Source: Spirosoma luteum DSM 19990 (GTDB lineage: Bacteria > Bacteroidota > Bacteroidia > Cytophagales > Spirosomataceae). Taken from it: DNA of 64,000 nt. The stretch is from positions 1-64,000 of the forward strand of contig NZ_KB893245.1 of the NCBI RefSeq assembly GCF_000374065.1, given 5' to 3'. Position numbers and translations under genes: made by a program. This document shows, one piece after another, positions 1 through 9,137 of the stretch. Below the pieces are notes generated by a model that saw only the letters and a list, made by a program, of their open reading frames with translations, did not search any database and had not been told where the DNA came from. The stretch's first letter is position 1, and every line of letters starts with the position of its first letter.

Positions 1-340
<340 letters not shown>

Positions 341-481
341 TAAAGAATTTGCTTTTATGACCGCGTTGTGTTTGTGATATTAATTGGTTTATTGATTGGT
401 CGAATCTCTCTCTGCGGGGCAAGAAACAACGACATTGACGGGTCAGGCAGCTAAGCCGGGCAGGTCAGAAGAGTCAATTGG

Positions 482-592
482 TTGGTGCTTTGAAGGCGGG
501 TGAACACCTCTCCCTTATCGAACAGAGCCGTTAAGCCCCGTACTGCCGATGGTACTGCTGTCACAGGTGGGAGAGTAGGAAGGTGCCACCTG
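482..592 (+). rRNA. 5S ribosomal RNA
   Basis: About 110 bases with the conserved 5S blocks: a GAACAGAGCCGTTAAGCCCC segment near 521-540, the GATGGTACTGC segment near 548-558 and GTGGGAGAGTAGG near 567-579. The ends pair weakly (GGTG near 484 with CACC near 587), so the termini are approximate. It is the last gene of the rRNA operon and is followed directly by a strong terminator. No tRNA is visible between 23S and 5S. Confidence 0.9.
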
Positions 593-601
593 ACTGAAAT
601 T

Positions 602-637
602 AAAAAGGCCAGTTCTTTCACAAGAACTGGCCTTTTT
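602..637 (+). terminator. rRNA operon terminator hairpin
   Basis: A perfect 16-bp stem (602-617 with 622-637) encloses a TCAC loop, with A-tract and T-tract as part of the stem. It can work in both directions, serving the rRNA operon on + and the LOG gene on -, which converge here. Confidence 0.9.
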
Positions 638-704
638 TCGTTTATAATTCCATGTAAAAGTGGGGTTGGCTAATCAGTAACCTGTTTACTTTGGGAGGAA
701 TTGG

Positions 705-1256
705 TCAAATTGCTTCCCAAAAATCGCTTATCATCTGTAACATCTCATCTACTGAATCCGCAATTAGTAGTAAAGCACGGTTTTCAATTTTTAAAAAGCC
801 ATCCGCTACCATACGGTCAAGTTGCTGAATCATGAGGTCATAATACCCGTTGGTATTAATGATACCTATTGGGCCATCATACAGTTTGAGTTGACGCCAT
901 GCCAGAATCTCAAATAGCTCGTCCAGTGTTCCATAGCCACCTGGTAATGCAATTACCCCTTTTGAAAGTTGAACCATTTTGAATTTCCGTTCATGCATGG
1001 TCTCAACAAAATGTAATTCTGTCAGTGTTTTATGAGCGACCTCAAGGTCAGCAAGAAAATTTGGAATAACGCCCGTCACCTCACCACCATTATTTAAAAC
1101 GGCATTAGCCACGTTACCCATTAATCCAAAACCTCCACCTCCGTAGATAAGACGAATGTTATGGATAGCCATTTTTTTTCCAAGTTCAATAGCAACTTCG
1201 TTGTAAATCGGGTTTTTACCTACACTTGATCCGCAGTAAACTACAAGGCTATTCAT
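705..1256 (-). CDS. LOG family protein (TIGR00730), nucleotide phosphoribohydrolase
   Basis: 183 residues. The Rossmann-like lysine-decarboxylase-fold family signature is present: GGGGFGLMG at residues 39-47 and PGGYGTLDELFE at 105-116, with a preceding MHERK. LOG proteins cleave cytokinin riboside monophosphates or, in many bacteria, AMP-like nucleotides to free base and ribose 5-phosphate; the physiological substrate here cannot be told from sequence. The length is normal for the family. It lies 50 bases downstream of mpl on the same strand and is probably co-transcribed, ending at the bidirectional hairpin at 602-637. It is often misannotated as lysine decarboxylase; it has no PLP site. 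Confidence 0.9.
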   Translation of the reverse strand: MNSLVVYCGSSVGKNPIYNEVAIELGKKMAIHNIRLIYGGGGFGLMGNVANAVLNNGGEVTGVIPNFLADLEVAHKTLTELHFVETMHERKFKMVQLSKGVIALPGGYGTLDELFEILAWRQLKLYDGPIGIINTNGYYDLMIQQLDRMVADGFLKIENRALLLIADSVDEMLQMISDFWEAI

Positions 1257-1306
1257 GAATTGGTGAAAAGAGTATTGGGGATAATTGACTGGTGAAAATG
1301 TTGTTG

Positions 1307-2665
1307 TCAGGCTAATTGATGTGCTAACCCTTCAACATCAATACCACCAAATGAACTTGAACTCATGAGCAAAAACACTTGAAACGAATTTCGTTGCTGA
1401 AGTAAGTAATCCTGAAAAGCGGATGCATTGGTGAAAACAAGCATATCAGGCCGATTGAACGCTTTTGCAACATCAGTTAAATCGATTGAGTTGTTATTGC
1501 TTGAAGACTGTGCAGCCATGAGTACAACGGCTGTGTCAGCGGCATCCATTGTGTCTCTATACTGCGACAGAAATGAATTGTTCAAATTATCAGAAGAGTG
1601 CAATTCAAAAGCCGCTAACATTTTTTTATCCGGATACTTTTGTTTCGTAGCTTCCGTAGTTGCTTCAACTTTAGCGGGTGAATGGGCAAAATCTCGGTAA
1701 ACAACCCTGTTATTATTTTCAGCAATTTTTTCCAGCCGTTTACTAACGTTCGTAAAGGTTGGGATAGCCTGGTAAAATTGTTCCTCTGTAATTCCTATGC
1801 GGTCGCATACAGTTAAGGCACCAGCAATGTTTTTTAGGTTGTGTTGACCAAATAGGTCTATGGGGATACGATTTTTTTGCTTTGTGACCAGATGGGTTTT
1901 ACCATTGATCGTTTCACTCGGGTGTGGAAAGTAAGGAAGCTTAGTTATGTCAGCCCGTTCCTTCTGTCCAATTACATCGAGCATATCGTCGGACTCATCA
2001 AAAATAAGGATGCCCGCCTTTGGCATAGCTTCTGCCAATGATTCAAACTGATCGACGTAGTCTTCCCAGGTTGGATACAAATTAATATGGTCCCAGGCGA
2101 TACCACTGATGAGCGCAATATGAGGCTGATAGTGCAGAAACTTAGGGCGTGAGTCGATGGGGGAGGATGCATACTCGTCACCCTCGATGATGATGAGTGG
2201 CGCCTGAGATGATAACCTAACAGTGGTATCGAAACCATGAACAGGTTCTCCAATCCAGTAGTCAAAAACCCGATTATGGTGCTTTAACACATGAAGGATT
2301 ATGGCTGCAATCGTCGTTTTTCCATGACTACCAGCTATGACTACGCGCTGTTTTTGCTGACTTTGCTGGTAAATGTACTCAGGATAAGAATAGACTGGTA
2401 GCCCCAATTCTAACGATTTTATTAATTCAGGATTATCGCTTCGGGCGTGCATTCCTACGATAACAATATCGATACCTGTGGTAATTTTATCAGGAAACCA
2501 ACCTGTTTGAGGAGGTAACAAACCGTATTGTTGTAGACGTGTCTTTGACGGTTCGTAGATTGTTTCATCGGAGCCGGTAACAGTATGACCTTGTTGTTGG
2601 AGCGCTAGTGCCAGATTGTGCATAGCACTGCCGCCGATAGAAATGAAGTGGATGGACTTTGGCAT
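1307..2665 (-). CDS. mpl: UDP-N-acetylmuramate:L-alanyl-gamma-D-glutamyl-meso-diaminopimelate ligase
   Basis: 452 residues of the Mur ligase family. The N-terminal domain starts with the MurC/Mpl-type FISIGGSAMHNLA motif. The ATP loop GSHGKTT is at 112-118, followed by the central ATPase (EGDEYASS near 160) and a C-terminal domain with DFAHSPAKVEAT. Mpl recycles tripeptide released from peptidoglycan by ligating it to UDP-MurNAc. The AHSP segment and overall length favour Mpl over MurC. First gene of a likely mpl-LOG operon; a -7-like box is visible upstream at 2691-2698. Confidence 0.92.
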   Translation of the reverse strand: MPKSIHFISIGGSAMHNLALALQQQGHTVTGSDETIYEPSKTRLQQYGLLPPQTGWFPDKITTGIDIVIVGMHARSDNPELIKSLELGLPVYSYPEYIYQQSQQKQRVVIAGSHGKTTIAAIILHVLKHHNRVFDYWIGEPVHGFDTTVRLSSQAPLIIIEGDEYASSPIDSRPKFLHYQPHIALISGIAWDHINLYPTWEDYVDQFESLAEAMPKAGILIFDESDDMLDVIGQKERADITKLPYFPHPSETINGKTHLVTKQKNRIPIDLFGQHNLKNIAGALTVCDRIGITEEQFYQAIPTFTNVSKRLEKIAENNNRVVYRDFAHSPAKVEATTEATKQKYPDKKMLAAFELHSSDNLNNSFLSQYRDTMDAADTAVVLMAAQSSSNNNSIDLTDVAKAFNRPDMLVFTNASAFQDYLLQQRNSFQVFLLMSSSSFGGIDVEGLAHQLA

Positions 2666-2690
2666 TCGATAACTAATCAGTGTAAAGAGA

Positions 2691-2698
2691 CAAAAGTA
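2691..2698 (-). promoter_or_regulatory. Candidate -7 element of mpl
   Basis: On the minus strand the sequence reads TACTTTTG, matching the Bacteroidetes TAnnTTTG element, about 25 bases before the mpl start codon. No convincing -33 TTTG is present at the right distance, so confidence is limited. Confidence 0.4.
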
Positions 2699-2932
2699 CG
2701 GCTTCTTTTTGGTTTGCCTGGTTAATCAGATAGGCCCATTAGCTCAAGATGTTTCGGAAGTGTTAATTTTCGTAACTCACCGAATCAAACCCTCCGTAAT
2801 TTGGTTTATTAACGTGCGAATATACTTCACTTGGAAAGCCCGGCTTTCGGGATCAAATTCGCATCTGTCTTATTAAAATGGCACTTGTTCTGCTGGTATA
2901 GAACTACCTCACTTTACGCGTTTAACGAAGGG

Positions 2933-4417
2933 ATGAAGACATACTATGACTTGATTGACCAGACTTTTGAGTTTCCAACTCGGGAGTTTAATGTTGAGAA
3001 CAATGAATTAATGTTTAATAATGTTCCATTGATGGATATTGTTAAAGAGTACGGTACTCCGCTGAAACTGACTTATTTGCCGAAGATTACAGAGCATATA
3101 GAGCATGCTAAACTGCTGTTCAGAAATGCAATGAAGCGGTATAATTATAAGGGTAACTATACATACTGTTATTGTACGAAGTCATCTCACTTCAAGTTTG
3201 TGCTTGATGAAGTGCTCAGAAATAATGTGCATCTGGAAACTTCATCAGCCTATGATATTCAAATTCTGAGGGAACTTTACAAATCTGAAAAGATCAATAA
3301 AGGGACTTATATAATCTGTAATGGCTACAAACGACCTCTGTATACCCAATACATTAGTGAACTGATTAATGAAGGATTTACGAACTGCATACCGGTACTT
3401 GATAATCTGAAGGAAATTGAAGCGTACGAAAATTCAATAACTGCGGACACCGTCAATTTCGGTTTTCGTATTGCTACCGACGAAGAGCCAAACTTTGCCT
3501 TCTACACCTCGCGTCTGGGTATTCGATACAGCGATGTAAATGAGTTGTATCGGAGCAAAATTCAGCCGAATGAAAAGTTCAAGCTGAAAATGCTTCACTT
3601 TTTCATTAATACGGGTATCAAAGACAGTGCTTATTACTGGAGTGAGCTTAGCCGGTTCATGTATAAGTACTGCGAACTAGCTAAAATTTGCCCAGATCTG
3701 GACTCAATTGATATTGGTGGAGGAATGCCAATTCAAACGTCTTTCCAGTTTACGTATGATTACCAAGCCATGATTGATCAAATTGTGGAAAGTATTCAAT
3801 GGATTTGTAATAAGAATAATGTTCCGGTACCTCATATTTTCACCGAATTTGGCTCCTTTACGGTTGGCGAAAGTGGGGCGGTGATTTATAAAGTAATCGA
3901 CCAGAAATTACAGAATGACAAAGAGTTGTGGTATATGATTGATGGTTCATTCATCACACAACTTCCCGATTCATGGGGATTGGGCCAGAAATATATAATG
4001 CTCTCGGTAAATAATTGGGAGAATCCCTATCAGAAAGTCAACCTCGGAGGCTTAACCTGCGATTCGCACGATTTTTATAATACTGAAGCCCATAGTGCAG
4101 ATTTGTATCTACCAATTTTTGATCAGGACGCTGAAGACCAATATATTGGTTTGTTTCATACGGGGGCTTATCAGGAATCGTTGGGTGGTTACGGTGGTAT
4201 ACAGCATTGCCTGATTCCTGCCCCACAGCACGTGATTGTCGATAAAGATGAAGAGGGGAACCTGCGCTCCCGACTATTTGCACCAGAGCAAAATAGCGAA
4301 GTGATGCTAAAAATTCTGGGATACGGTGGAGCCGAACCCGGTATGACAGAACTTGAAGCTACAGAAGCTGCTGAAGAACGCGAAGAGGAAGTTGAGTTGG
4401 TGCGGGAGGAAAATTAA
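2933..4417 (+). CDS. speA: Arginine decarboxylase, Bacteroidetes type (PLP fold III)
   Basis: 494 residues from the ATG at 2933, chosen because the upstream in-frame extension starts at a TTG and encodes a poorly matching leader. It has an alanine-racemase-like PLP barrel; the PLP lysine is K83 in YCTKSSHF. Later motifs are DIGGGMP (around 260), TEFGSF and, in the C-terminal beta domain, CDSHDFY and GAYQESLGGYGG. The enzyme makes agmatine for polyamine synthesis. An unusual acidic C-terminal tail of about 25 residues (many Glu) follows the conserved core. No agmatinase-type partner is next to it. Start choice moderately sure. Confidence 0.88.
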   Translation: MKTYYDLIDQTFEFPTREFNVENNELMFNNVPLMDIVKEYGTPLKLTYLPKITEHIEHAKLLFRNAMKRYNYKGNYTYCYCTKSSHFKFVLDEVLRNNVHLETSSAYDIQILRELYKSEKINKGTYIICNGYKRPLYTQYISELINEGFTNCIPVLDNLKEIEAYENSITADTVNFGFRIATDEEPNFAFYTSRLGIRYSDVNELYRSKIQPNEKFKLKMLHFFINTGIKDSAYYWSELSRFMYKYCELAKICPDLDSIDIGGGMPIQTSFQFTYDYQAMIDQIVESIQWICNKNNVPVPHIFTEFGSFTVGESGAVIYKVIDQKLQNDKELWYMIDGSFITQLPDSWGLGQKYIMLSVNNWENPYQKVNLGGLTCDSHDFYNTEAHSADLYLPIFDQDAEDQYIGLFHTGAYQESLGGYGGIQHCLIPAPQHVIVDKDEEGNLRSRLFAPEQNSEVMLKILGYGGAEPGMTELEATEAAEEREEEVELVREEN

Positions 4418-4504
4418 CACCTACCACTATGTTTTACGTATAGCTTTTGGCACTATTTTCGTTTAATAGTCTGACTACTAACGGTACAAATGGAAAATAG
4501 CTAT

Positions 4505-4630
4505 ATGAAAAAAATAATGGTTTTAGGTGTCGTATTAGCGACAATGTCTCTTGGATCCTGCGCCCGCAAGGCAAACTGTCCGGCCTATGGCAGCGTACAA
4601 AAACCTGTTTCTACTCAAGTCCGCGTGTAA
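4505..4630 (+). CDS. Small putative lipoprotein, 41 residues
   Basis: A short frame starting MKKIMVLGVV, with a hydrophobic stretch and a lipobox-like LGSC at residues ~16-19, then a 22-residue polar tail CARKANCPAYGSVQKPVSTQ. The signal-peptide logic, clear stop and a terminator 20 bases downstream support a real gene. An earlier in-frame ATG at 4490 would add MENSY. I recall similar tiny 'PAYGS' lipoproteins in Cytophagales but cannot verify this here. Function unknown; expected at the inner or outer membrane. Confidence 0.65.
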   Translation: MKKIMVLGVVLATMSLGSCARKANCPAYGSVQKPVSTQVRV

Positions 4631-4649
4631 ACGGTAATAGCTGATTTGC

Positions 4650-4686
4650 AAATCACGGCTCGGTTTTAAAAACTGAGCCGTGATTT
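4650..4686 (+). terminator. Bidirectional terminator hairpin between small lipoprotein and gmhB-like gene
   Basis: A 17-bp stem (4650-4666 with 4670-4686; one G-T pair) closes a three-base TAA loop and is followed by a T-run on the + strand. It separates two convergent genes; the minus-strand gene ends at 4688, just beside it. Confidence 0.85.
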
Positions 4687-4687
4687 T

Positions 4688-5206
4688 TTATGAAGTGGCT
4701 AATACATACCGTGAGGCTTCCAATAGATTGGTTGCACAGCTATCGTACTCTGATGACTGTTCTTTATCGGGTGCAATAAGCACCGTCTGGACCCCTACCC
4801 TTTTCCCTGCCTGCATATCACGCAAAGCGTCACCAATCATCCAGGAAGCGTCTGGATTGATGTTATACTTCGCCATTGCCTTTTCCAGCAATAAGGAGCC
4901 TGGTTTGCGGGTGAGTGATTCCGAGTTGTATTTTGGGTGATGAGGGCTAAAATAAATATCATCGATAAGGCGGCCGCATTGATCCTGCAAATAATGATAG
5001 CAGATCATCACATCGTTTCGGGTGTAAAGTCCCTTTGCAATTCCTGCCTGATTCGTGATAACAATGAGCAGATAACCCGCATCCTTCAACATGCGTAAGG
5101 CTTCAGGTACGCCCTCAGGAATGATAAAATCATCGACCCGATAAACATAATCGGTTCGATCTTCATTTAACACACCATCCCGGTCAAGAAAGATGCACTT
5201 GTTCAT
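4688..5206 (-). CDS. HAD-IIIA family phosphatase, GmhB-like (heptose/histidinol phosphatase)
   Basis: About 172 residues from the ATG at 5206 (MNKCIFLDRDGVLNED), chosen because family members begin at this point; an ATG two codons earlier (5212) is equally possible. HAD motif I is DRDGVLN, motif II VITNQAG, motif III includes RKPG and motif IV MIGDALRDMQAG. This matches D-glycero-D-manno-heptose 1,7-bisphosphate 7-phosphatase, which acts in LPS heptose synthesis. The zinc-binding cysteines of classical GmhB are missing: the loop reads SPHHPKYNSESLTRKP. No other heptose gene is nearby, so the substrate is uncertain. Confidence 0.78.
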   Translation of the reverse strand: MNKCIFLDRDGVLNEDRTDYVYRVDDFIIPEGVPEALRMLKDAGYLLIVITNQAGIAKGLYTRNDVMICYHYLQDQCGRLIDDIYFSPHHPKYNSESLTRKPGSLLLEKAMAKYNINPDASWMIGDALRDMQAGKRVGVQTVLIAPDKEQSSEYDSCATNLLEASRYVLATS

Positions 5207-5231
5207 ACTCATGTGGCCAATGTATGGAAAG

Positions 5232-5269
5232 CAATAATGCAATTATTTGGCCAAATAATTGCATTATTG
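5232..5269. repeat. Perfect 38-bp loopless palindrome between valS and gmhB-like gene
   Basis: The 19 bases at 5232-5250 (CAATAATGCAATTATTTGG) are followed at once by their exact reverse complement at 5251-5269. It lies in the 145-base gap between two minus-strand genes, 26 bases before the gmhB-like start. No T-run follows on the minus strand, so it is not a canonical intrinsic terminator. It may be a processing site, a terminator of another kind or a protein site. Confidence 0.9.
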
Positions 5270-5351
5270 AGTCAAAAAATAGAAAACAAATTTCAAGCCG
5301 CTGCTGGTATTTTGAAAGTCAATCAGGACGTAAATCCACACTGTACACCAC

Positions 5352-8003
5352 CTAAGCACCTAAATCCGTAAGACGTTGCTTCAATGATTGAATTTTAGCT
5401 TCTGCATCAGCCAGTTTCTGGCGTTCCCGCTCAATAACGTCAGGCTTTGCATTGGCTACAAACTTCTCATTCGATAGTTTTTTTAGTACTGAATCACGGA
5501 AACCATCATTGTAGTCCAAATCTTTACGGGTGTTGGTAATTTCCTGTTCTGTATCAATCTGACCGGCAATATTCACGAAAAATTCATCGCTCTTTATCAG
5601 GAAAGAGATGCTGGCTGAAGATTCTGTATCGGGCAAGTCGCTTACGTAGGCGATAGTTGAAACGTTAACCATCTTACGTATTAGTGACTCAAACGGCTGA
5701 AATCGGTCGGGCAATGTCGTTTTGATAGTGAGTGGTAAAGCCGTTTTTGGTGAAATCTGTTTAGTATTGCGAACATTTCGCACGTTGGAAATTATTTCAA
5801 AAAATTCCTCGAAAGAAGCTAGTATTTGCTGGTCAACTACTTCTGGCTTTGGGAATGGGGCAATGCAAATACTGGCACTGGATTCTCTCTCGCGAATATC
5901 CTGCCATATTTCTTCCGTAATGAACGGCATGAACGGATGCGCCAGACTCATGAGTTTCTCAAAGAAATTGATGGTAGCCTCAAACGTGGTTTGATCAATT
6001 GGCTGCTCGAAAGCTGGCTTAATTAGTTCAAGATACTGCGAACAGAAGTCGTCCCAAATAAGCTTGTAAATGGCTTGCAGGGCCTCCGAAATACGAAACT
6101 TGCTAAACAGGTCTTCGACATCGGTAAGCGTCTGGTTGAGTTTAGCATCAAACCAGCCGATGGACAACTCATTTTGAGTAACTCGTGGTAACGAAGAATC
6201 AACCGTCCAGCCCTTTACCAATCGGAATGCATTCCATACTTTATTACTAAAATTCCGACCCTGCTCCACCAGTTTCTCATCGAACATCAGGTCATTACCA
6301 GCTGCTGAACTGAACAACATGCCCGTTCGCACACCGTCGGCACCGTATTTTTCAATCAGGTCGAGTGGGTCGGGAGAATTACCGAGCGATTTCGACATTT
6401 TCCGACCTAGTTTATCCCGCACAATACCGGTCAGGTATACATTTTTGAACGGGGCTTCACCACGGTATTCGTAACCGGCGATAATCATTCGGGCTACCCA
6501 AAAAAACAGAATTTCGGGAGCTGTAACCAAATCATTAGTCGGATAATAATAATTGATATCGCCACTGTCGGGCTCTTTCAGCCCATTAAAAACCGACATG
6601 GGCCAGAGCCAGGCGGAGAACCAGGTATCCAGTACATCCTCATCCTGCGTCAGGTCGGCTTCGGTCATGGCAAACAGCAATTTTTCATGCTGTACTTTCT
6701 CCAAAGCCTCATGTTTATTTTTTGCCACGATGATTGTCCCATCCTGCATGTAAAACGCCGGAATGCGCTGTCCCCACCACAGCTGACGGCTAATGCACCA
6801 GTCGTGCGGATTTTCCATCCAGGAACGGTACATGTTCTTGAACTTAGCCGGGTGCAGCTGAACAGTGTCGTTCATGACGTTTTTGAACGCGGGCTTTGAT
6901 AGTTCATCCATTTTCAGGAACCACTGCAACGATAGTTTCGGCTCGATTACCGCTCCTGTGCGTTCAGATGTGCCAACGTTTGATTTATACTCTTCCGTTT
7001 TAACCAGATTGCCCGACTCCTCCAACAGCTTAATGATTGTTTTACGGGCCACAAAACGATCCTGCCCAACCAGAATCTGCGCTTTTTCATTCAGGGTGCC
7101 GTCATCGTTTAGAATGTCCAGAACGGGCAAATTATGCGTAATACCCAACGCATAGTCATTCGGGTCGTGGGCTGGGGTAACCTTCAAACCACCCGTACCA
7201 AAATCCATTGTGACGTACTCATCCGTGATGATCGGAATTTCGCGGTTGATGAGCGGAATAATGGCTTTTCTGCCATGCAGGTGTTTGTATCGTTCATCGT
7301 TCGGATTCACGGCAATGGCTGCGTCGGCCATAATCGTCTCCGGTCGAACGGTGGCAATGGTAATATAGTCCGCTTCCTGCCCTTGGGCCCCAGCTATTTT
7401 GTAGTTGATATAAACCAGTTTTTGCTGAAGTTCTTTTGTAATGACCTCTTCATCCGAAACCGCCGTTCCACCCTGCGGGTCCCAATTAACCATACGAACG
7501 CCCCTGTAAATCTGCCCCTTATTATAGAGGTCAACAAATACGTCGATAACGGAGTCGTGCAGATCGGGTTCCATCGTGAAGCGGGTCCGGTCCCAATCGC
7601 AGGATGCACCCAGTTTACGAAGCTGCTGGAGAATGATACCGCCGTATTTGTGGGTCCATTCCCAGGCATACTCCAGAAATTCGTCGCGGGTCAAATCATG
7701 CTTATTGATGCCCCGTTCTTTCAGCATAGCAACCACTTTTGCTTCGGTGGCAATGCTGGCGTGGTCGGTGCCCGGTACCCAGCAGGCATTTTTGCCTTCC
7801 ATACGCGCTTTCCGAACCAGTACATCCTGAATGGTATTGTTCAGCATGTGGCCCATGTGCAGCACGCCCGTCACGTTAGGGGGCGGGATAACAACTGTGT
7901 ACGGTTCCCGATCGTCGGGAGTTGATTTAAAGAATTGGTTATCAAGCCAATACTGATACCATTTTTCTTCTATTTCCTGGGGGGCGTATGTCTTCGAAAT
8001 CAT
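5352..8003 (-). CDS. valS: Valine--tRNA ligase
   Basis: 883 residues from the ATG at 8003 (MISKTYAPQEIEEKWYQYW), the usual N-terminus; a longer frame to 8087 adds an unlike leader. Class I signature HMGH at 49-52 after PPPNVTGVL; editing (CP1) domain with the RPETIMAD region; KMSKSLGN in the second half; anticodon-binding domain; and a C-terminal coiled-coil arm rich in K/E/R, typical of ValRS. It charges tRNA-Val in the cytoplasm. Upstream on the minus strand there is a TAATTTTG box at 8085-8092. Confidence 0.98.
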   Translation of the reverse strand: MISKTYAPQEIEEKWYQYWLDNQFFKSTPDDREPYTVVIPPPNVTGVLHMGHMLNNTIQDVLVRKARMEGKNACWVPGTDHASIATEAKVVAMLKERGINKHDLTRDEFLEYAWEWTHKYGGIILQQLRKLGASCDWDRTRFTMEPDLHDSVIDVFVDLYNKGQIYRGVRMVNWDPQGGTAVSDEEVITKELQQKLVYINYKIAGAQGQEADYITIATVRPETIMADAAIAVNPNDERYKHLHGRKAIIPLINREIPIITDEYVTMDFGTGGLKVTPAHDPNDYALGITHNLPVLDILNDDGTLNEKAQILVGQDRFVARKTIIKLLEESGNLVKTEEYKSNVGTSERTGAVIEPKLSLQWFLKMDELSKPAFKNVMNDTVQLHPAKFKNMYRSWMENPHDWCISRQLWWGQRIPAFYMQDGTIIVAKNKHEALEKVQHEKLLFAMTEADLTQDEDVLDTWFSAWLWPMSVFNGLKEPDSGDINYYYPTNDLVTAPEILFFWVARMIIAGYEYRGEAPFKNVYLTGIVRDKLGRKMSKSLGNSPDPLDLIEKYGADGVRTGMLFSSAAGNDLMFDEKLVEQGRNFSNKVWNAFRLVKGWTVDSSLPRVTQNELSIGWFDAKLNQTLTDVEDLFSKFRISEALQAIYKLIWDDFCSQYLELIKPAFEQPIDQTTFEATINFFEKLMSLAHPFMPFITEEIWQDIRERESSASICIAPFPKPEVVDQQILASFEEFFEIISNVRNVRNTKQISPKTALPLTIKTTLPDRFQPFESLIRKMVNVSTIAYVSDLPDTESSASISFLIKSDEFFVNIAGQIDTEQEITNTRKDLDYNDGFRDSVLKKLSNEKFVANAKPDVIERERQKLADAEAKIQSLKQRLTDLGA

Positions 8004-8084
8004 ATAGCTATTGATGCTCAACCAGACTGGACTTAAAAGGAAGGTTATCCCGTAAAATCCAGCGTTTGGGCTGCGAATAATGAG

Positions 8085-8092
8085 CAAAATTA
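8085..8092 (-). promoter_or_regulatory. Candidate -7 element of valS
   Basis: Minus-strand TAATTTTG matches TAnnTTTG and lies about 82 bases before the valS ATG. The -33 region is only T-rich (opposite GAAAAAAC near 8108-8115), not a clean TTTG. Confidence 0.45.
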
Positions 8093-8165
8093 ACTAAATT
8101 GGGTAGGGTGAAAAAACGAAAGCCAGCGTTTGCCCGTTTTACTGCTACTCTTCGTCAATACTGCT

Positions 8166-9107
8166 ATGGAATTTGGGAAAATACACAACCCTGACACCGT
8201 GAATTTTGCGTTGCCGCCCGGTTCACCGTTTAATGCTAAAATCTGGAATGCTGTTGAACACACGAGCGGCAATGTGAATGCAAGGCCGATGGTTTACATC
8301 GGCGGGCCGATATGGGCTAATAAAGACTATGTGGGTAAAGTGTATCCGTCGAATGCCAAGGAGCGTGATTTCCTGCATTACTACACCCGGCAATTCAATA
8401 CAATCGAACTCAATCTGACGCACTATCAAATCCCCACTGCGGGGATGATTGAAAAGTGGAAAACGGAAGCCACCGAAAATTTCACGTACTGTCCTAAATT
8501 TCCGCAGATAATCAGCCATGAACGTCAATTAGTCGCTACGGAAGGGTTAACCGAAGATTTTGTCAATGCGGTGTTAAATCTGGAAGAGTTCCTTGGAATG
8601 ACTTTCCTTCAGTTACCCCCAACATTCGGTCCCGATAAATGGCCGGTACTCGAAACCTATCTCAAAAGCTTACCGGACGAACTGGACGTGGCTGTCGAGT
8701 TTCGGCATGAGGATTGGTTTAGCAAAGAGAACCGCACCGGCGGACCGGTCTGGCAGCAAACGCTCGAACGGCTGTATCAAATGCGTCGGCATGTAGTTAT
8801 CACCGACGTATCGAGCAGACGCGACGTGCTGCACATGGGCCTCAGTAGCCCGGTACTTACGTTGCGGTTCAATGCCAACGCCGGCCACCCAACCGATCAT
8901 ACCCGTACGGATGCCTGGATACAACGGCTCAAAATATGGTTTGACAAAGGCTTACAAACGGCTTATCTGTTCATTCACGGCGGTGGCGACAATGATACAG
9001 CACCCGAACTTATCCTGTACTGGGTTCGTGAATTGAATAAGCATTGCGGCCTAAATCTGCGCGAACCAGTCCTGCAGCCCAAAGTGGTGCAGGGGAGTTT
9101 GTTTTGA
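8166..9107 (+). CDS. DUF72 domain-containing protein (YecE family)
   Basis: 313 residues from the ATG at 8166 (MEFGKIHNPDTVNF); a longer frame begins at 8130 but the extra 12 residues look unrelated. A TIM-barrel-like DUF72 core is visible: YIGGPIWANKDYVG, a central FTYCPKFP, FLGMTFLQLPPTFGP and AVEFRHEDWF, with C-terminal YLFIHGGGDNDTAPEL. The biochemical role of DUF72 is not established. It is divergent from valS. Its last codons overlap the promoter that drives the his leader. Confidence 0.85.
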   Translation: MEFGKIHNPDTVNFALPPGSPFNAKIWNAVEHTSGNVNARPMVYIGGPIWANKDYVGKVYPSNAKERDFLHYYTRQFNTIELNLTHYQIPTAGMIEKWKTEATENFTYCPKFPQIISHERQLVATEGLTEDFVNAVLNLEEFLGMTFLQLPPTFGPDKWPVLETYLKSLPDELDVAVEFRHEDWFSKENRTGGPVWQQTLERLYQMRRHVVITDVSSRRDVLHMGLSSPVLTLRFNANAGHPTDHTRTDAWIQRLKIWFDKGLQTAYLFIHGGGDNDTAPELILYWVRELNKHCGLNLREPVLQPKVVQGSLF

Positions 9108-9133
9108 ATTACAGATAGCACCCTTTACATTTG
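9103..9133 (+). promoter_or_regulatory. Promoter of the his attenuator/hisHAF
   Basis: -33 TTTG at 9103-9106 and -7 TACATTTG at 9126-9133 with 19 bases between them: an almost ideal Bacteroidetes sigma-A promoter. The -33 element overlaps the stop codon of the DUF72 gene. The expected start of transcription (about 9137-9138) coincides with the ATG of the leader peptide. Confidence 0.8.
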
Positions 9134-9137
9134 CCCC

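Noticed and set aside
2831-2932. Extended N-terminus of arginine decarboxylase from a TTG
   Set aside because: The 34 extra residues do not fit the family, while an ATG at 2933 begins the conserved sequence.
7134-7925. 263-codon frame antisense to valS
   Set aside because: It mirrors a strongly conserved synthetase coding region; composition and lack of motifs mark it as a shadow frame.
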